A stretch of 64,000 nt of DNA, taken from Hyphococcus sp. Its GTDB lineage: Bacteria; Pseudomonadota; Alphaproteobacteria; Caulobacterales; Parvularculaceae. Under the pieces are notes generated by a model. That model saw only the letters and a program-made list of their open reading frames with translations, did no database searches and was not told the origin of the DNA. The stretch covers positions 124,001 through 188,000 of the forward strand of contig JAJFGF010000068.1 of the NCBI GenBank assembly GCA_021776245.1, given 5' to 3'. Positions 29,100 to 37,723 of the stretch are shown piece after piece. The position numbers and the translations under genes are program-made. The first letter of the stretch is position 1; the number at the start of each line of letters is the position of its first letter.

Positions 29100-29321
29100 A
29101 TGACAATTTTAGTCCGGCTGGATGTTGTCCTGGCAAAGCGGAAAATGAAGTCGAAAGAGCTGGCGGCGCGTGTCGGGATCACCGAAGCTAATCTTTCAAA
29201 ATTCAAATCCGGATCTGTTAAAGGCGTCAAGTTTGAAACGCTCGACAAAATCTGTGAAGTCCTGGAATGCCAGCCGGGAGACCTTATTGAGCATCAAAAA
29301 AATATCGGCGACGACAAATAA
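29100..29321 (+). CDS. YozG-like Cro/CI-type transcriptional regulator (pair 1)
   Basis: A 73-residue single-domain HTH protein. The core is LDVVLAKRKMKSKELAARVG, then ITEANLSKFKSGSVKGVKF and ETLDKICEVLECQPGDLIEH, the closing LECQPGD being the hallmark of the YozG subfamily. It is 9 bp after the DUF2975 gene. It probably binds the two palindromes at 28503-28539 and represses its own operon. A paralog with the same context is at 39059-39262. Confidence 0.9.
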   Translation: MTILVRLDVVLAKRKMKSKELAARVGITEANLSKFKSGSVKGVKFETLDKICEVLECQPGDLIEHQKNIGDDK

Positions 29322-29349
29322 CTGACCCCACGGCCAATTGGTTTGGCGT

Positions 29350-30891
29350 CTAATCCATCGTCAGCACAGCGGCGTAAGCGTCAATCCCGTAAAACAGATT
29401 GCCGATACGGATATTTTCATCCGCCGCATGCTGATTATTGTCAAAATTGGCGATGGGCAGAATAATAATCGGCGCATCGGATACGTCTTTGAACATATAA
29501 AGCGGCAGTGACCCGCCCAGCGTCGGCGTTAAGACAAGGTCCGGCGCTGCGCGCCGAAGCGCCGCAATAACCGGCGCAACCGCTGGGTCATCCATGCGGC
29601 TTCGAACCGCCGGATAGCCGCCGGACCGCACCACTTTGGCGATCAGCGGATGGGCGACGCGGGTGGCCGCATCCGGCTCTTCGCGAACAATGTGATAGCC
29701 CTGGCGCTTAATATGCGCTTCGACAAGGTCAAGCATATCCGCTGGCACATTGCCTTTGACAAGTCTTAGCCCAATAGAGGCCGTCGCTGAGGGCGGAATG
29801 ATGTTGCGGGCTTTATCGCCCACTTCCGCGCTCTTCAGGCCTTTTAGATTGAGGGCCGGCAAGGCAATACGCTCGCCCAGCGGCGTTCCCTTCGCTTCCG
29901 TCGCCGCCAATCCAAACGTTTCGCGCAAATCATCGTCAATGGCCGGCGCCGCGGCAATGGCTGCGCGATCCGCCTCAGTGAGCGGTTCGGTCGATTGATA
30001 AAAACCCTTGATCCGTATCCGGTCTTTTTTGTCTTTCATCGACGCCAGAAGATTAGCAAGACGCCAGCCCGGCCCCGGCGCCCAATTGCCGTAATGACCG
30101 CTGTGCAACCCCCGATTGGGTCCGTAAACCGTCACCTCAAGACCAGTGACGCCGCGCACGCCAAAGACCAATTGCGGCCGCCGGCTTTGATGGGTCGGGC
30201 CGTCGCAAAAAAGCCACAGATCCACATCGTTGAATTTTTCTCGATGAGCGCTGAGATAATCATCGAGATGATCCGACCCCGCCTCTTCCTCACCGTCAAA
30301 GATGAGCTTTATGTTTGAGGTGGGCGCAATATCAGCCGCCACGAGCGCATCAAGCGCAGCGAGAAGCGCGGGGATCGGCGCCTTGTCGTCGCCCGCCGAG
30401 CGGGCGTAAAGCCGCCAGTCGTCATCAATAGGCTCACCAGCCTTCGGAAACGCGATCGGCGCGCCGCCTTCGGTGATTGCGCGCGAATATAGCGTCGGTT
30501 CAAAGGGCGGATGGGTCCATTGCGCATCATCTGTCGGCTGGCCGTCATAGTGGACATAAATTGCGATGGTGCGCGTCGCGCCGGGGGTTTTCAGGCTTCC
30601 AAAAACCAGCGGGGGCGCATCGTCGATCTCCAGCAATTCCATCTCAAAACCACGCATGGAAAACAGATCATCAATATAGTCCGCATTGTGACGAATATTT
30701 GCCGCATCGTTCGCGTCATTGGGTATCGCCAGAAGGTTGGAAAAGCCGCGAAGAATCTCCGCGCCATGCGCGGCGCGCCAATCTCGCGCCGCGGCTATGG
30801 CTGCATCCGGCGCACCCGCCTGCGCCGCAGCGTTGGTCGCCAAGACCGCCGCAGCGGCAAGACCCGCAAAAATTTTGGCGTATCTAAACAT
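29350..30891 (-). CDS. M20 family metallopeptidase (exported)
   Basis: 513 residues with a Sec signal peptide (about 1-24, ending NAAAQA), so periplasmic. Zinc-site motifs of the M20 di-/carboxypeptidase family: YVHYDGQP (first His/Asp), ARSAGDDKAP (bridging Asp), FDGEEEAGSDHL (general base Glu and ligand) and a late His in NNQHAADENIR. The lid domain is the region around GLHSGHYGNWAPGP. It probably cleaves dipeptides or short peptides. Convergent with the HTH gene, 28 bp apart. Confidence 0.92.
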   Translation of the reverse strand: MFRYAKIFAGLAAAAVLATNAAAQAGAPDAAIAAARDWRAAHGAEILRGFSNLLAIPNDANDAANIRHNADYIDDLFSMRGFEMELLEIDDAPPLVFGSLKTPGATRTIAIYVHYDGQPTDDAQWTHPPFEPTLYSRAITEGGAPIAFPKAGEPIDDDWRLYARSAGDDKAPIPALLAALDALVAADIAPTSNIKLIFDGEEEAGSDHLDDYLSAHREKFNDVDLWLFCDGPTHQSRRPQLVFGVRGVTGLEVTVYGPNRGLHSGHYGNWAPGPGWRLANLLASMKDKKDRIRIKGFYQSTEPLTEADRAAIAAAPAIDDDLRETFGLAATEAKGTPLGERIALPALNLKGLKSAEVGDKARNIIPPSATASIGLRLVKGNVPADMLDLVEAHIKRQGYHIVREEPDAATRVAHPLIAKVVRSGGYPAVRSRMDDPAVAPVIAALRRAAPDLVLTPTLGGSLPLYMFKDVSDAPIIILPIANFDNNQHAADENIRIGNLFYGIDAYAAVLTMD

Positions 30892-30946
30892 CGTCTGGCC
30901 CTCCGGGGTTTGGTTCGGCGGGCGCCGGCGAATTCATCGTCACCCG

Positions 30947-31699
30947 TTATTCGTAGCGGCGCGCTTTCACAAGATCCGCACGGTTGGGATTAATTTTTTC
31001 CGGCGCATCGTCAGCCGGGAACGTAAACTCCGCACGTTTGACGAGATCGGCAGTTCTACCGTCAAAGGCGTGATGGGCATACTTCCCCGCGCGGTCGACC
31101 CAGTGCAGAAAGATCTGCGCCGTCCATTCATTGGGGTTTGGTTTAACGCGCCCATGCAGATAATTTATGCCGTTATAAAGAACGCCATCGCCAACCGACA
31201 AAAGAAGATTGTGAAAACCGAGATGGCTTTCCCGTTGCGCCGCATTCACGGGTTTATCGACATCAGCTTCGAAGTATTTATCGCTGATGTTAAATTCCCA
31301 CAAATAATCATTTGAGTAACCAAGCGTCAGCGACATTGCGTGCTCGCAGGCATGCGCGTCGCTATGCACGTGACAGACATCGCCTTTGCGATAGACACGG
31401 AAATAACAATGGGTCGGCAGCAAGTCCTTACCGACCAGTGTGGAAATATACGGCGTCAGGCCATATTGCAGCGTCGCCATTGGCGAATAGTCATGTGAGT
31501 AGCATTCAAAGGCGCGCTTGTCGGTCAGAAAAGTCTTAATGTAATCGCCTTTGTAACTTTCCCAATCCCCGCCGAGCTCCTGTTGCATTTTGTAGAGCGT
31601 CGCATCCGCGACCTCGATCGGCAACACGCGTTTTATGTGCGCCCAGCCATGTTCCTTATAGTGCGTCCGATAGTCCGGGATGGGTTCTGACCGGTCCAT
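30947..31699 (-). CDS. Putative 2-oxoglutarate/Fe(II)-dependent oxygenase
   Basis: 250 residues, no signal peptide. The proposed iron triad is H112-S-D114 (CHVHSDAHACEHAMSLTLG) and H182 (NGINYLHGR), with R184 two residues later as a candidate 2-oxoglutarate contact. A preceding strand THCYFRVYRKGDV fits the double-stranded beta-helix layout of this superfamily. Substrate unknown; it might hydroxylate a peptide or small molecule. It stands alone between the M20 peptidase and arfB genes. Confidence 0.65.
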   Translation of the reverse strand: MDRSEPIPDYRTHYKEHGWAHIKRVLPIEVADATLYKMQQELGGDWESYKGDYIKTFLTDKRAFECYSHDYSPMATLQYGLTPYISTLVGKDLLPTHCYFRVYRKGDVCHVHSDAHACEHAMSLTLGYSNDYLWEFNISDKYFEADVDKPVNAAQRESHLGFHNLLLSVGDGVLYNGINYLHGRVKPNPNEWTAQIFLHWVDRAGKYAHHAFDGRTADLVKRAEFTFPADDAPEKINPNRADLVKARRYE

Positions 31700-31770
31700 T
31701 TTTGCCCTCGTCTGAAGCGGTTCAGTCGTACCGCCTCCCCGCCAAATTGCAACTGCGCCGGACGTCGCAT

Positions 31771-32184
31771 TTACTCGTCAGGGCGCGCGCGTTTTGTTTT
31801 AACCTCGCCGCGCCGGCGTTTGTCGTCGAGGCGCTTTCGCTTTTGCGAGACGGGCACACGGGTCGTCTTGCGCCTCGCTGGCGGGTTTGCCGCACGATCA
31901 ATCAGCACTGCGAGCCGCGCCCGGGCGTCCTCACGATTGCGTTCCCGGCTGCGATAACGTCTTGCCTCAATGACAAGCTCGCCCTCTTTGGTAAGGCGGC
32001 GCCCGGCGATCTTTCTCAAACGCATCTTTACAATGTCGGGCAGCGACGGCGACGCCATGGCGGCAAAGCGCAGCTGCACAGCTGTTTCAACCTTGTTGAC
32101 GTTCTGGCCGCCAGGACCGGAGGCGCGCATGAAGCTTTCGGTCAGTTCCCAGTCATTGATCGTGATGCGATCATTGATACGCAT
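31771..32184 (-). CDS. arfB: Ribosome rescue factor ArfB (peptidyl-tRNA hydrolase)
   Basis: 137 residues of the YaeJ/ArfB class I release-factor-like family. The catalytic loop GGQ is at residues 25-27 (RASGPGGQNVNKVETAVQLR), followed by the very basic tail (RYRSRERNRED to KTKRARPDE) that enters the empty mRNA channel of stalled ribosomes. It releases peptides from non-stop complexes. It starts one base after the rlmN stop, so they are one operon. Confidence 0.95.
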   Translation of the reverse strand: MRINDRITINDWELTESFMRASGPGGQNVNKVETAVQLRFAAMASPSLPDIVKMRLRKIAGRRLTKEGELVIEARRYRSRERNREDARARLAVLIDRAANPPARRKTTRVPVSQKRKRLDDKRRRGEVKTKRARPDE

Positions 32185-32185
32185 T

Positions 32186-33370
32186 TTAGGAAATCGCAGC
32201 TTCGCGCCGAATGTCGCTGGCGCGTTTTTTGACGCTCTCCGATTTCAATTGTCCGCAGGCGGCAAAAATATCCCGTCCCCTCGGCGTGCGGATCGGCGAG
32301 GCGTAGCCGGCGCGATTGACAATATCGGCAAAGGCCTCGATGCGCCCCCAGCTTGAGCACTCATAGGGAGAGCCCGGCCACGGATTGAACGGGATCAGAT
32401 TGATCTTCGCTGGAATGCCTTTCAAAAGCCGCACCAACTCGCGCGCCTCTTCATCCGTATCATTGACGCCTTTCAGCATCACATATTCAAAAGTGACGCG
32501 GCGCGCATTGCTGGCGCCGGGATAATTTCGGCATGCCTCCAAAAGTTCAGCAATCGGATATTTCCGATTGATGGGAACAAGCTCATCGCGCAGCGCATCA
32601 TTGGTTGCGTGGAGCGAGATCGCCAGCATCGCGGATGTATCATTGCCGAGCTTTTCCATTTGTGGGACCACGCCAGACGTCGAGACAGTAATTCGGCGCC
32701 GCGACAGTGATATCCCCTCGCCATCGGAGATCACATCGATCGCCGCCGCGACATGGTCGAGGTTATAGAGAGGCTCACCCATGCCCATGAAAACGATGTT
32801 GGAGAGGTTGCGGTCTTCACGGTCAGACGGCCATTCGTCAAGGTCGTCTTTTGCCGCCAACACTTGAGCTATAATTTCCGCAGCCGTCAGATTGCGGACA
32901 AGGTTTTGTGTCCCTGTATGACAAAATGTGCAGTTCAGCGTACAGCCAACCTGGCTCGAAACGCATAAAGCCCCTGCGCGGCCAACGCCTGGGATAAAAA
33001 CGCACTCCACTTCAATTCCCGGCCCCATGCGCAACAGATATTTGCGCGTGCCGTCGGTTGAAACCTGCCGCTCGACCATCTCCGGACGCGCCAGCGTAAA
33101 ACGCTCGGCGAGGCCTTCGCGCATCTCCTTGGAGATGTCGCTCATTTCGGCAAATTCTCTGACGCCCGCCTGATACATCCATCGCCAGATTTGGCTGGTG
33201 CGCATCTTTGTTTTTTTTGCATCAAGCCCGAAATGCGGCGCCAACACGGCACTTAGCTCGCCCCGGGTCATCCCGGCGAGGTTGATGAGCGCCGGCTCAG
33301 TCGCTGGCGGATTATTGAGATCAAGGGTCGTCATGGTGCGGATATAGGCGATGGGGCGGTGAAGGTCCAT
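32186..33370 (-). CDS. rlmN: Dual-specificity 23S rRNA/tRNA adenine-C2 methyltransferase RlmN
   Basis: 394 residues from the ATG at 33370, which has GGGAG seven bases upstream; an in-frame ATG at 33334 lacks a ribosome site. Radical SAM enzyme methylating A2503 of 23S rRNA and A37 of some tRNAs. The Fe-S cysteines are C143, C147 and C150 (CTLNCTFC). Other blocks are [22 protein letters not shown] and the methyl-carrying Cys region [13 protein letters not shown]. Coupled to arfB. Confidence 0.95.
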   Translation of the reverse strand: MDLHRPIAYIRTMTTLDLNNPPATEPALINLAGMTRGELSAVLAPHFGLDAKKTKMRTSQIWRWMYQAGVREFAEMSDISKEMREGLAERFTLARPEMVERQVSTDGTRKYLLRMGPGIEVECVFIPGVGRAGALCVSSQVGCTLNCTFCHTGTQNLVRNLTAAEIIAQVLAAKDDLDEWPSDREDRNLSNIVFMGMGEPLYNLDHVAAAIDVISDGEGISLSRRRITVSTSGVVPQMEKLGNDTSAMLAISLHATNDALRDELVPINRKYPIAELLEACRNYPGASNARRVTFEYVMLKGVNDTDEEARELVRLLKGIPAKINLIPFNPWPGSPYECSSWGRIEAFADIVNRAGYASPIRTPRGRDIFAACGQLKSESVKKRASDIRREAAIS

Positions 33371-33414
33371 CAACGAGCTCCCGATGTTTTGAGCGCGGGA
33401 ACCAGCGCCGCAGC

Positions 33415-35103
33415 TTAACCGGAAGATGCTTTGGTATTCTGTACGAAGGCGTCAAGCCGTGGGTCGCTGCGTATAGGGTCAAAAGCCGGGATCACGGCAA
33501 ACCAGTTGAGCCACCAGCTTTTTTCAACGCGTTCGTAAGTGAGCAATGTTGCGACCGCCTCATCCTTGCGCCCCAGCGCTACATAAAGCGCCGCGCGCGG
33601 CGCTGGGTGTTCAGAATATTCGCTATCCGCGAGTGCTGCTAACCCTGCATCGGCGCCTTGGGATCGAGCAATTTCTGCAGTCTCGTTCTGCTCAGCCCTG
33701 CCAAGACCGCGCTCTTTCGCCCGCAACAACCAGGATTGAAATGCAGCGTCTTTATCGCCTCGCGCCAGATGAATAAGCGCTTCATAGACCGGGACCGGCG
33801 CCGATATGCGCCGTGCGCGCGCCGCAGCGTTGAGCGCTTCGTCAAAACGCCCGGCGACATAGAAAAACCAGACTTCGTCCCACAACAGACTTGCTGAAAG
33901 CGGATCAAGCTCGCGTGCGTGTGCCGCCGCCTCAAGGCTGAGCTGTGCTTGCCCTGCAGCGCTTGCAATCATCGCTTTGGTTTGCCAGGCGCCGGCGTTT
34001 TCGGGGCTTATTGAAATTGCTTTTTCAATATTTGCAAACGCGCCGTCACTATCGCCGTCCCGAAAAAACACCAAATAAGCCTGTGAAACAAAGGCTTCGC
34101 TTGAATTCGGTTCCAGCGCAAACGCCCTCGCCAAATGCGTTTCGGCGCGCGCAAATGTGTCTCGCCGCGCAAGACCAAGTTCTTCTGCGGTCTTATGCGC
34201 ATATATATCTGCAAGCGCGGCATGTGCCGGTGCAAAATCTGGCGCCTGCGCAGTAATGTCCGACAGGATCTTTAGAGCCTGGCGAATGGCGCCATGCTCT
34301 CGCAGACTCCAAAGGTAACGCGCGCGCCAATATTGCTCAAAAATCGCCGGGTCGCTTTCAACCAAGGCCGCAGAAACGTCCACGCTTAACTTTAATGGCG
34401 CGCGCAGATCAGAGACAATTGATTGCGCCAATGCGGCGAAGCGCGTCGCGTTGGCATCGTATGAGCCGGCCCAGATCGTTGATTGATCTGCACCATCGAC
34501 CAACTGCACGGACAACACGGGTGCATCCCCGTCAATGATCAGCCTACCTCTTAGAATTCGGTCGCGGGCATTGACATCCGCCTCGTCGAAATTATCGTCC
34601 CGCCAACGAATTAGCCGGTACTCGCCCCCGGCCAGTACAACCGTCAGCATTTCTGCTGACGCGGCGGCGGCGATATCCCAACGCTCATCGCCCGTAGCGT
34701 TTTCCATATCTGTCAGGAAAAGCCTCGGCGGAATATCCATTGTGGAAGACCGCCAAACAAATATCGCAACAATCGCCAATAACGGGACGATCGCCGCAGC
34801 AGCCCATAGCCATGAGCGCGGCAGCAGACTCTTCGCGTCGCTGTCACGCGCCCCGCTTTCTTCACCGCATAACAGTTCTGGCGTTGCCAAAAGCCGGTAT
34901 CCCCGTTTTGGGATAGTCTCGATATAGCGTGGATTGCGCGTGTCATCACCCAATGCGCGGCGCAGGTCGCTGATCGCATTGGCGACGGAATGATCGCTGA
35001 TAATTGCGCCGTTCCAAACAGCCTCAATTAATGCATCCTTCGAAACAACCGAGCCTTTTGCCGCCGCGAGCTCGATCAGAACTGCCATCACCCGCTTTTC
35101 CAA
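33415..35103 (-). CDS. CadC-like winged-helix regulator with TPR domain, N-terminus cut by in-frame TAG
   Basis: 562 residues open from a TTG at 35103. It contains most of an OmpR-type winged helix ([20 protein letters not shown] to [13 protein letters not shown]), one membrane helix (about 98-118, [20 protein letters not shown]) and a periplasmic TPR array rich in [12 protein letters not shown]- and [11 protein letters not shown]-like repeats. The first wing strands are missing because an in-frame TAG at 35122-35124 separates them (see 35104-35190). Either a recent pseudogene, a sequencing error, or a protein started downstream. It is divergent from the sugar dehydrogenase gene, a plausible target. 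Confidence 0.75.
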   Translation of the reverse strand: MEKRVMAVLIELAAAKGSVVSKDALIEAVWNGAIISDHSVANAISDLRRALGDDTRNPRYIETIPKRGYRLLATPELLCGEESGARDSDAKSLLPRSWLWAAAAIVPLLAIVAIFVWRSSTMDIPPRLFLTDMENATGDERWDIAAAASAEMLTVVLAGGEYRLIRWRDDNFDEADVNARDRILRGRLIIDGDAPVLSVQLVDGADQSTIWAGSYDANATRFAALAQSIVSDLRAPLKLSVDVSAALVESDPAIFEQYWRARYLWSLREHGAIRQALKILSDITAQAPDFAPAHAALADIYAHKTAEELGLARRDTFARAETHLARAFALEPNSSEAFVSQAYLVFFRDGDSDGAFANIEKAISISPENAGAWQTKAMIASAAGQAQLSLEAAAHARELDPLSASLLWDEVWFFYVAGRFDEALNAAARARRISAPVPVYEALIHLARGDKDAAFQSWLLRAKERGLGRAEQNETAEIARSQGADAGLAALADSEYSEHPAPRAALYVALGRKDEAVATLLTYERVEKSWWLNWFAVIPAFDPIRSDPRLDAFVQNTKASSG

Positions 35104-35190
35104 CCGGGTTTCGCTCCGATCCTAGCCGCCAGCATTTTGCAAAAGATTGGCCTCCTCGTCGACCAGCCAATCGCCGAGTTGGAACTTCAT
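35104..35190 (-). other. Original N-terminal codons of the winged-helix regulator, ended by TAG
   Basis: Reading on the minus strand from the ATG at 35190 gives MKFQLGDWLVDEEANLLQNA, Gly-Gly, TAG (35124-35122), then DRSETR running in the same frame into LEKRVMAV. The first 20 residues are the usual opening beta-strands of CadC-type regulators, and homology continues across the TAG without a frame change. So a single-codon nonsense change is the simplest reading. TAG is used as a normal stop elsewhere in this window. Confidence 0.7.
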
Positions 35191-35296
35191 AGCCACGCTC
35201 TTTTCACCTTTTGCATTATTTGCGTGCAACGAAACTGCAGCGAGGTCCATAGCATAAGGTCACAAGAGCAATCACAAAACCGCCCGAAACCGCATT

Positions 35297-35324
35297 CTTG
35301 AAAAGAACTTGAACATTTCTTGAA
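35297..35324 (+). promoter_or_regulatory. Three CTTGAA direct repeats with 11-bp period
   Basis: CTTGAA occurs at 35297, 35308 and 35319, exactly 11 bp apart, about 70 bp upstream of the sugar dehydrogenase start and 170 bp from the divergent regulator start. PhoB/OmpR/CadC-type winged helices bind tandem direct repeats at this spacing, so this is a good candidate site for the neighbouring winged-helix regulator. Confidence 0.5.
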
Positions 35325-35392
35325 GACATCAAGAGGACGGGCGAAATCGCGACACGGCAGGGATGAGGCGACTTTTATCCGGAGAAACGCCC

Positions 35393-36535
35393 ATGCACCT
35401 CGTCCTGTCTGCTCTTGCGGCCTTTGCCTTTCAGGCGATGATGCCGGCTTCGTCCGAAACAGGCGAGATTATTCTCACCGAGTCCTCCCATCAGGCGGAA
35501 TTTCAACTTGTTGCAGTCGCCGACGGGCTGGCCAGCCCATGGGGCCTGGATTTTCTTCCCGACGGAAGGCTCATCATCACAGAGTGGTCTGGCGCCGTCA
35601 AAATAATCGACAAAGGCGCCGTGTCAGCACCGCTAACTGGAGCGCCAGCGGTTTTGACCCGCGATGTGGGAAACAGCGGCATGCTTGATGTCGCAGTTCA
35701 TCCGGATTTCGCGCGAAATCAGTTCATTTATCTCTGTTTTCTTCATGGCGACTATGAATCAAATGTGAGCCGCATCACCCGTGCGCGGTTGGATGGATAT
35801 GTCCTTCGCGATCTTGAAGTCATCTTCGAAGGCAATGACCGGTCAGAAGAATATCATCATTCAGGCTGTCGCCTCACATGGGCTGAGGGTGGGACGCTGT
35901 TCGCAACTTTTGGCGACCGCCGCCATTTACCCGATGAAGCACAGAACCGCGGTTCAACAACCGGATCGATTATTCGCATCCACGATGATGGCGGCATTCC
36001 GGCTGATAATCCCTTCCCTGACGACAAGGGCGCGCGGCCGGAGATCTGGGCCTATGGCGTTCGAAATGTACAAGGCATTGCAGCGCATCCCGAGACCGGC
36101 GCCCTGTGGTTTTCCGAGCACGGACCATTAGGCGGCGACGAGATCAACATTTTGAGGCGCGGCGCAAATTACGGCTGGCCCATTGCGACTTATGGGATCG
36201 ACTATGATGGAACGGTGATAACCGATAATGTCGAACTGGACGGCATCCAAGGGCCCTTGACATATTGGCGGCCATCAACAGCGCCCTCTGGGCTGGCGTT
36301 TTATACGGGCGACCAGTTCCCCCATTGGCGCGGCGATCTTTTCATGGGCAGCCTCGGCGACCGGCGGCTCATTCGTATGGAGCTGCGCGGCGATCGCATA
36401 TTATTTCAGGAGCAGCTTCTGACGGAACTTGACGAACGCATTCGCGATGTCCGCATGGGTCCTGACGGTTTTCTCTATATTGTGACTGATGCAAACCCTG
36501 GCGGAATTTACCGCCTTGAGCCGGTTAATAATTAG
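35393..36535 (+). CDS. PQQ-dependent sugar dehydrogenase family protein (second copy)
   Basis: 380 residues from the ATG at 35393 (GGAG eight bases upstream); an ATG at 35363 is rejected. Signal peptide about 1-20. GSDH beta-propeller blocks: GLASPWGLDFLPDGRL, GMLDVAVHPDFARNQF, YGVRNVQGIAAHPE, FSEHGPLGGDEIN and NYGWPIATYGIDYDG. The catalytic His motif reads HHSGCR (155-160), where the family usually has HxGGR; the Cys is unusual. It is followed closely by a small secreted protein gene and lies opposite the winged-helix regulator. Confidence 0.87.
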   Translation: MHLVLSALAAFAFQAMMPASSETGEIILTESSHQAEFQLVAVADGLASPWGLDFLPDGRLIITEWSGAVKIIDKGAVSAPLTGAPAVLTRDVGNSGMLDVAVHPDFARNQFIYLCFLHGDYESNVSRITRARLDGYVLRDLEVIFEGNDRSEEYHHSGCRLTWAEGGTLFATFGDRRHLPDEAQNRGSTTGSIIRIHDDGGIPADNPFPDDKGARPEIWAYGVRNVQGIAAHPETGALWFSEHGPLGGDEINILRRGANYGWPIATYGIDYDGTVITDNVELDGIQGPLTYWRPSTAPSGLAFYTGDQFPHWRGDLFMGSLGDRRLIRMELRGDRILFQEQLLTELDERIRDVRMGPDGFLYIVTDANPGGIYRLEPVNN

Positions 36536-36547
36536 ACGGAGGATTTC

Positions 36548-37102
36548 GTGACAAGAACAATCGTTGCATCCGTTGTTATCATGTGCAGCTTGCCAGCCTC
36601 GGGGCTTGCCCAGGAGCCGGAAAAATCTATCGAAGATTTGAATTTTTTGATCGGCGCATGGCGCGGTGAAGCAACCCTTTCCTACCCCCGGGAAGTAAAT
36701 CGCAATGCACGCAGTGAGGCGGTGGAGGCCGAATGCCGGTATATTCTCAAAGAAACCTATATTCAGTGCGATACCGCCTGGACCCGTGAAGACGGAGAGA
36801 CGCGCACATTTAGATTACACTTCAATTACAATAGCCTCGACCATGCATATCAGACGCTCTTCATCTATGATAACTGGCCGCGCCAAGTAAGCTATTTGCT
36901 TACCTATGATGCAAAGGCCGGCGTCTATGTGGGGCAAAGCAATTTTGAAGATTCCGAGGGCGTTTCCGGTCAGGAACGGATTCTCTGGCGCGTTTCAGAA
37001 GGTGGAAATGAAATTCACAGCGAAGAATATAACCATCTTGAAAACGAGCCGGTTGACAACTGGCCAAAATATTTTGAATTCGTCTGGCGCAAGATCCAAT
37101 AG
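36548..37102 (+). CDS. Small exported protein, DUF1579-like
   Basis: 184 residues from a GTG at 36548 with GGAGG five bases upstream. Signal peptide about 1-21 (ends GLAQ). The mature part starts with SIEDLNFLIGAWRGEA, which resembles the opening of lipocalin-like DUF1579 proteins, and then alternates beta-strand-like segments (ETYIQCDTAW, HAYQTLFIYDNWPRQ). Two cysteines (CRYILKETYIQC) may pair. Function unknown. It begins 12 bp after the sugar dehydrogenase gene, so they form an operon. Confidence 0.75.
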   Translation: MTRTIVASVVIMCSLPASGLAQEPEKSIEDLNFLIGAWRGEATLSYPREVNRNARSEAVEAECRYILKETYIQCDTAWTREDGETRTFRLHFNYNSLDHAYQTLFIYDNWPRQVSYLLTYDAKAGVYVGQSNFEDSEGVSGQERILWRVSEGGNEIHSEEYNHLENEPVDNWPKYFEFVWRKIQ

Positions 37103-37110
37103 AAGCTCGA

Positions 37111-37593
37111 TTATTTTGATAACGATTCGCGGCGCGATTGCGCATCTTCCGGCCACTCTTCTCGCCATTTATAATATTCCGTATAGGCAGAAACATCATC
37201 CGGCAGCATAACCCAGGGCTGTTTCGACGCAGTGAAGATGTGAATGTCCGGCGGCAAAAGGTCCGGATTATCGAGGGTCCCCACGCGAACAAAAGCGACT
37301 TTGTCCTTGGCGCCGGCATAATGACTCCACAGCGCCACATGACAATCCGGGCAGCGCAAGATGGTCTGGCCCTGGCCGCTTTCCGAGGGCGTCTTCACCG
37401 CATCAAGATCGCCTATTACGACCTCAATACGATCGGTTTCGATCATGGCGTTCAGCGCAAATGCCGCACCGGTCTCGCGCTGACACCAGCGGCAATGACA
37501 ACAATGAACAAACATTGGGCGCGATGTGATGCGATAGCGCACGCTGCTGCAGGCGCAGCCGCCTTCTGCAGTAAATTCATCCAAAATTGACAT
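37111..37593 (-). CDS. GFA family (glutathione-dependent formaldehyde-activating-like) protein
   Basis: 160 residues from the ATG at 37593, with GGAG six bases upstream; a longer reading frame to 37665 is rejected. The GFA/CENP-V zinc fold: C13-x-C15 (GGCACSSVRY), the cluster HCCHCRWCQR (31-37) and LRCPDCHVALW, giving two zinc sites. Few members have a proven activity; many are linked to thiol-adduct chemistry. Its start lies opposite the region leading into the MFS gene, while its 3' end is convergent with the DUF1579-like gene. Confidence 0.9.
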   Translation of the reverse strand: MSILDEFTAEGGCACSSVRYRITSRPMFVHCCHCRWCQRETGAAFALNAMIETDRIEVVIGDLDAVKTPSESGQGQTILRCPDCHVALWSHYAGAKDKVAFVRVGTLDNPDLLPPDIHIFTASKQPWVMLPDDVSAYTEYYKWREEWPEDAQSRRESLSK

Positions 37594-37723
37594 GGGTGTC
37601 TCCAACGAGTTGCCCGCAGCCACTCTAATCATCACGCGACGCACCGCCAACAGCAGGCGCCACAAATCATTGCGCGGATCACCGGCCCATGATCTGACTG
37701 CAACCTGGAAAGCGACATCGCCT

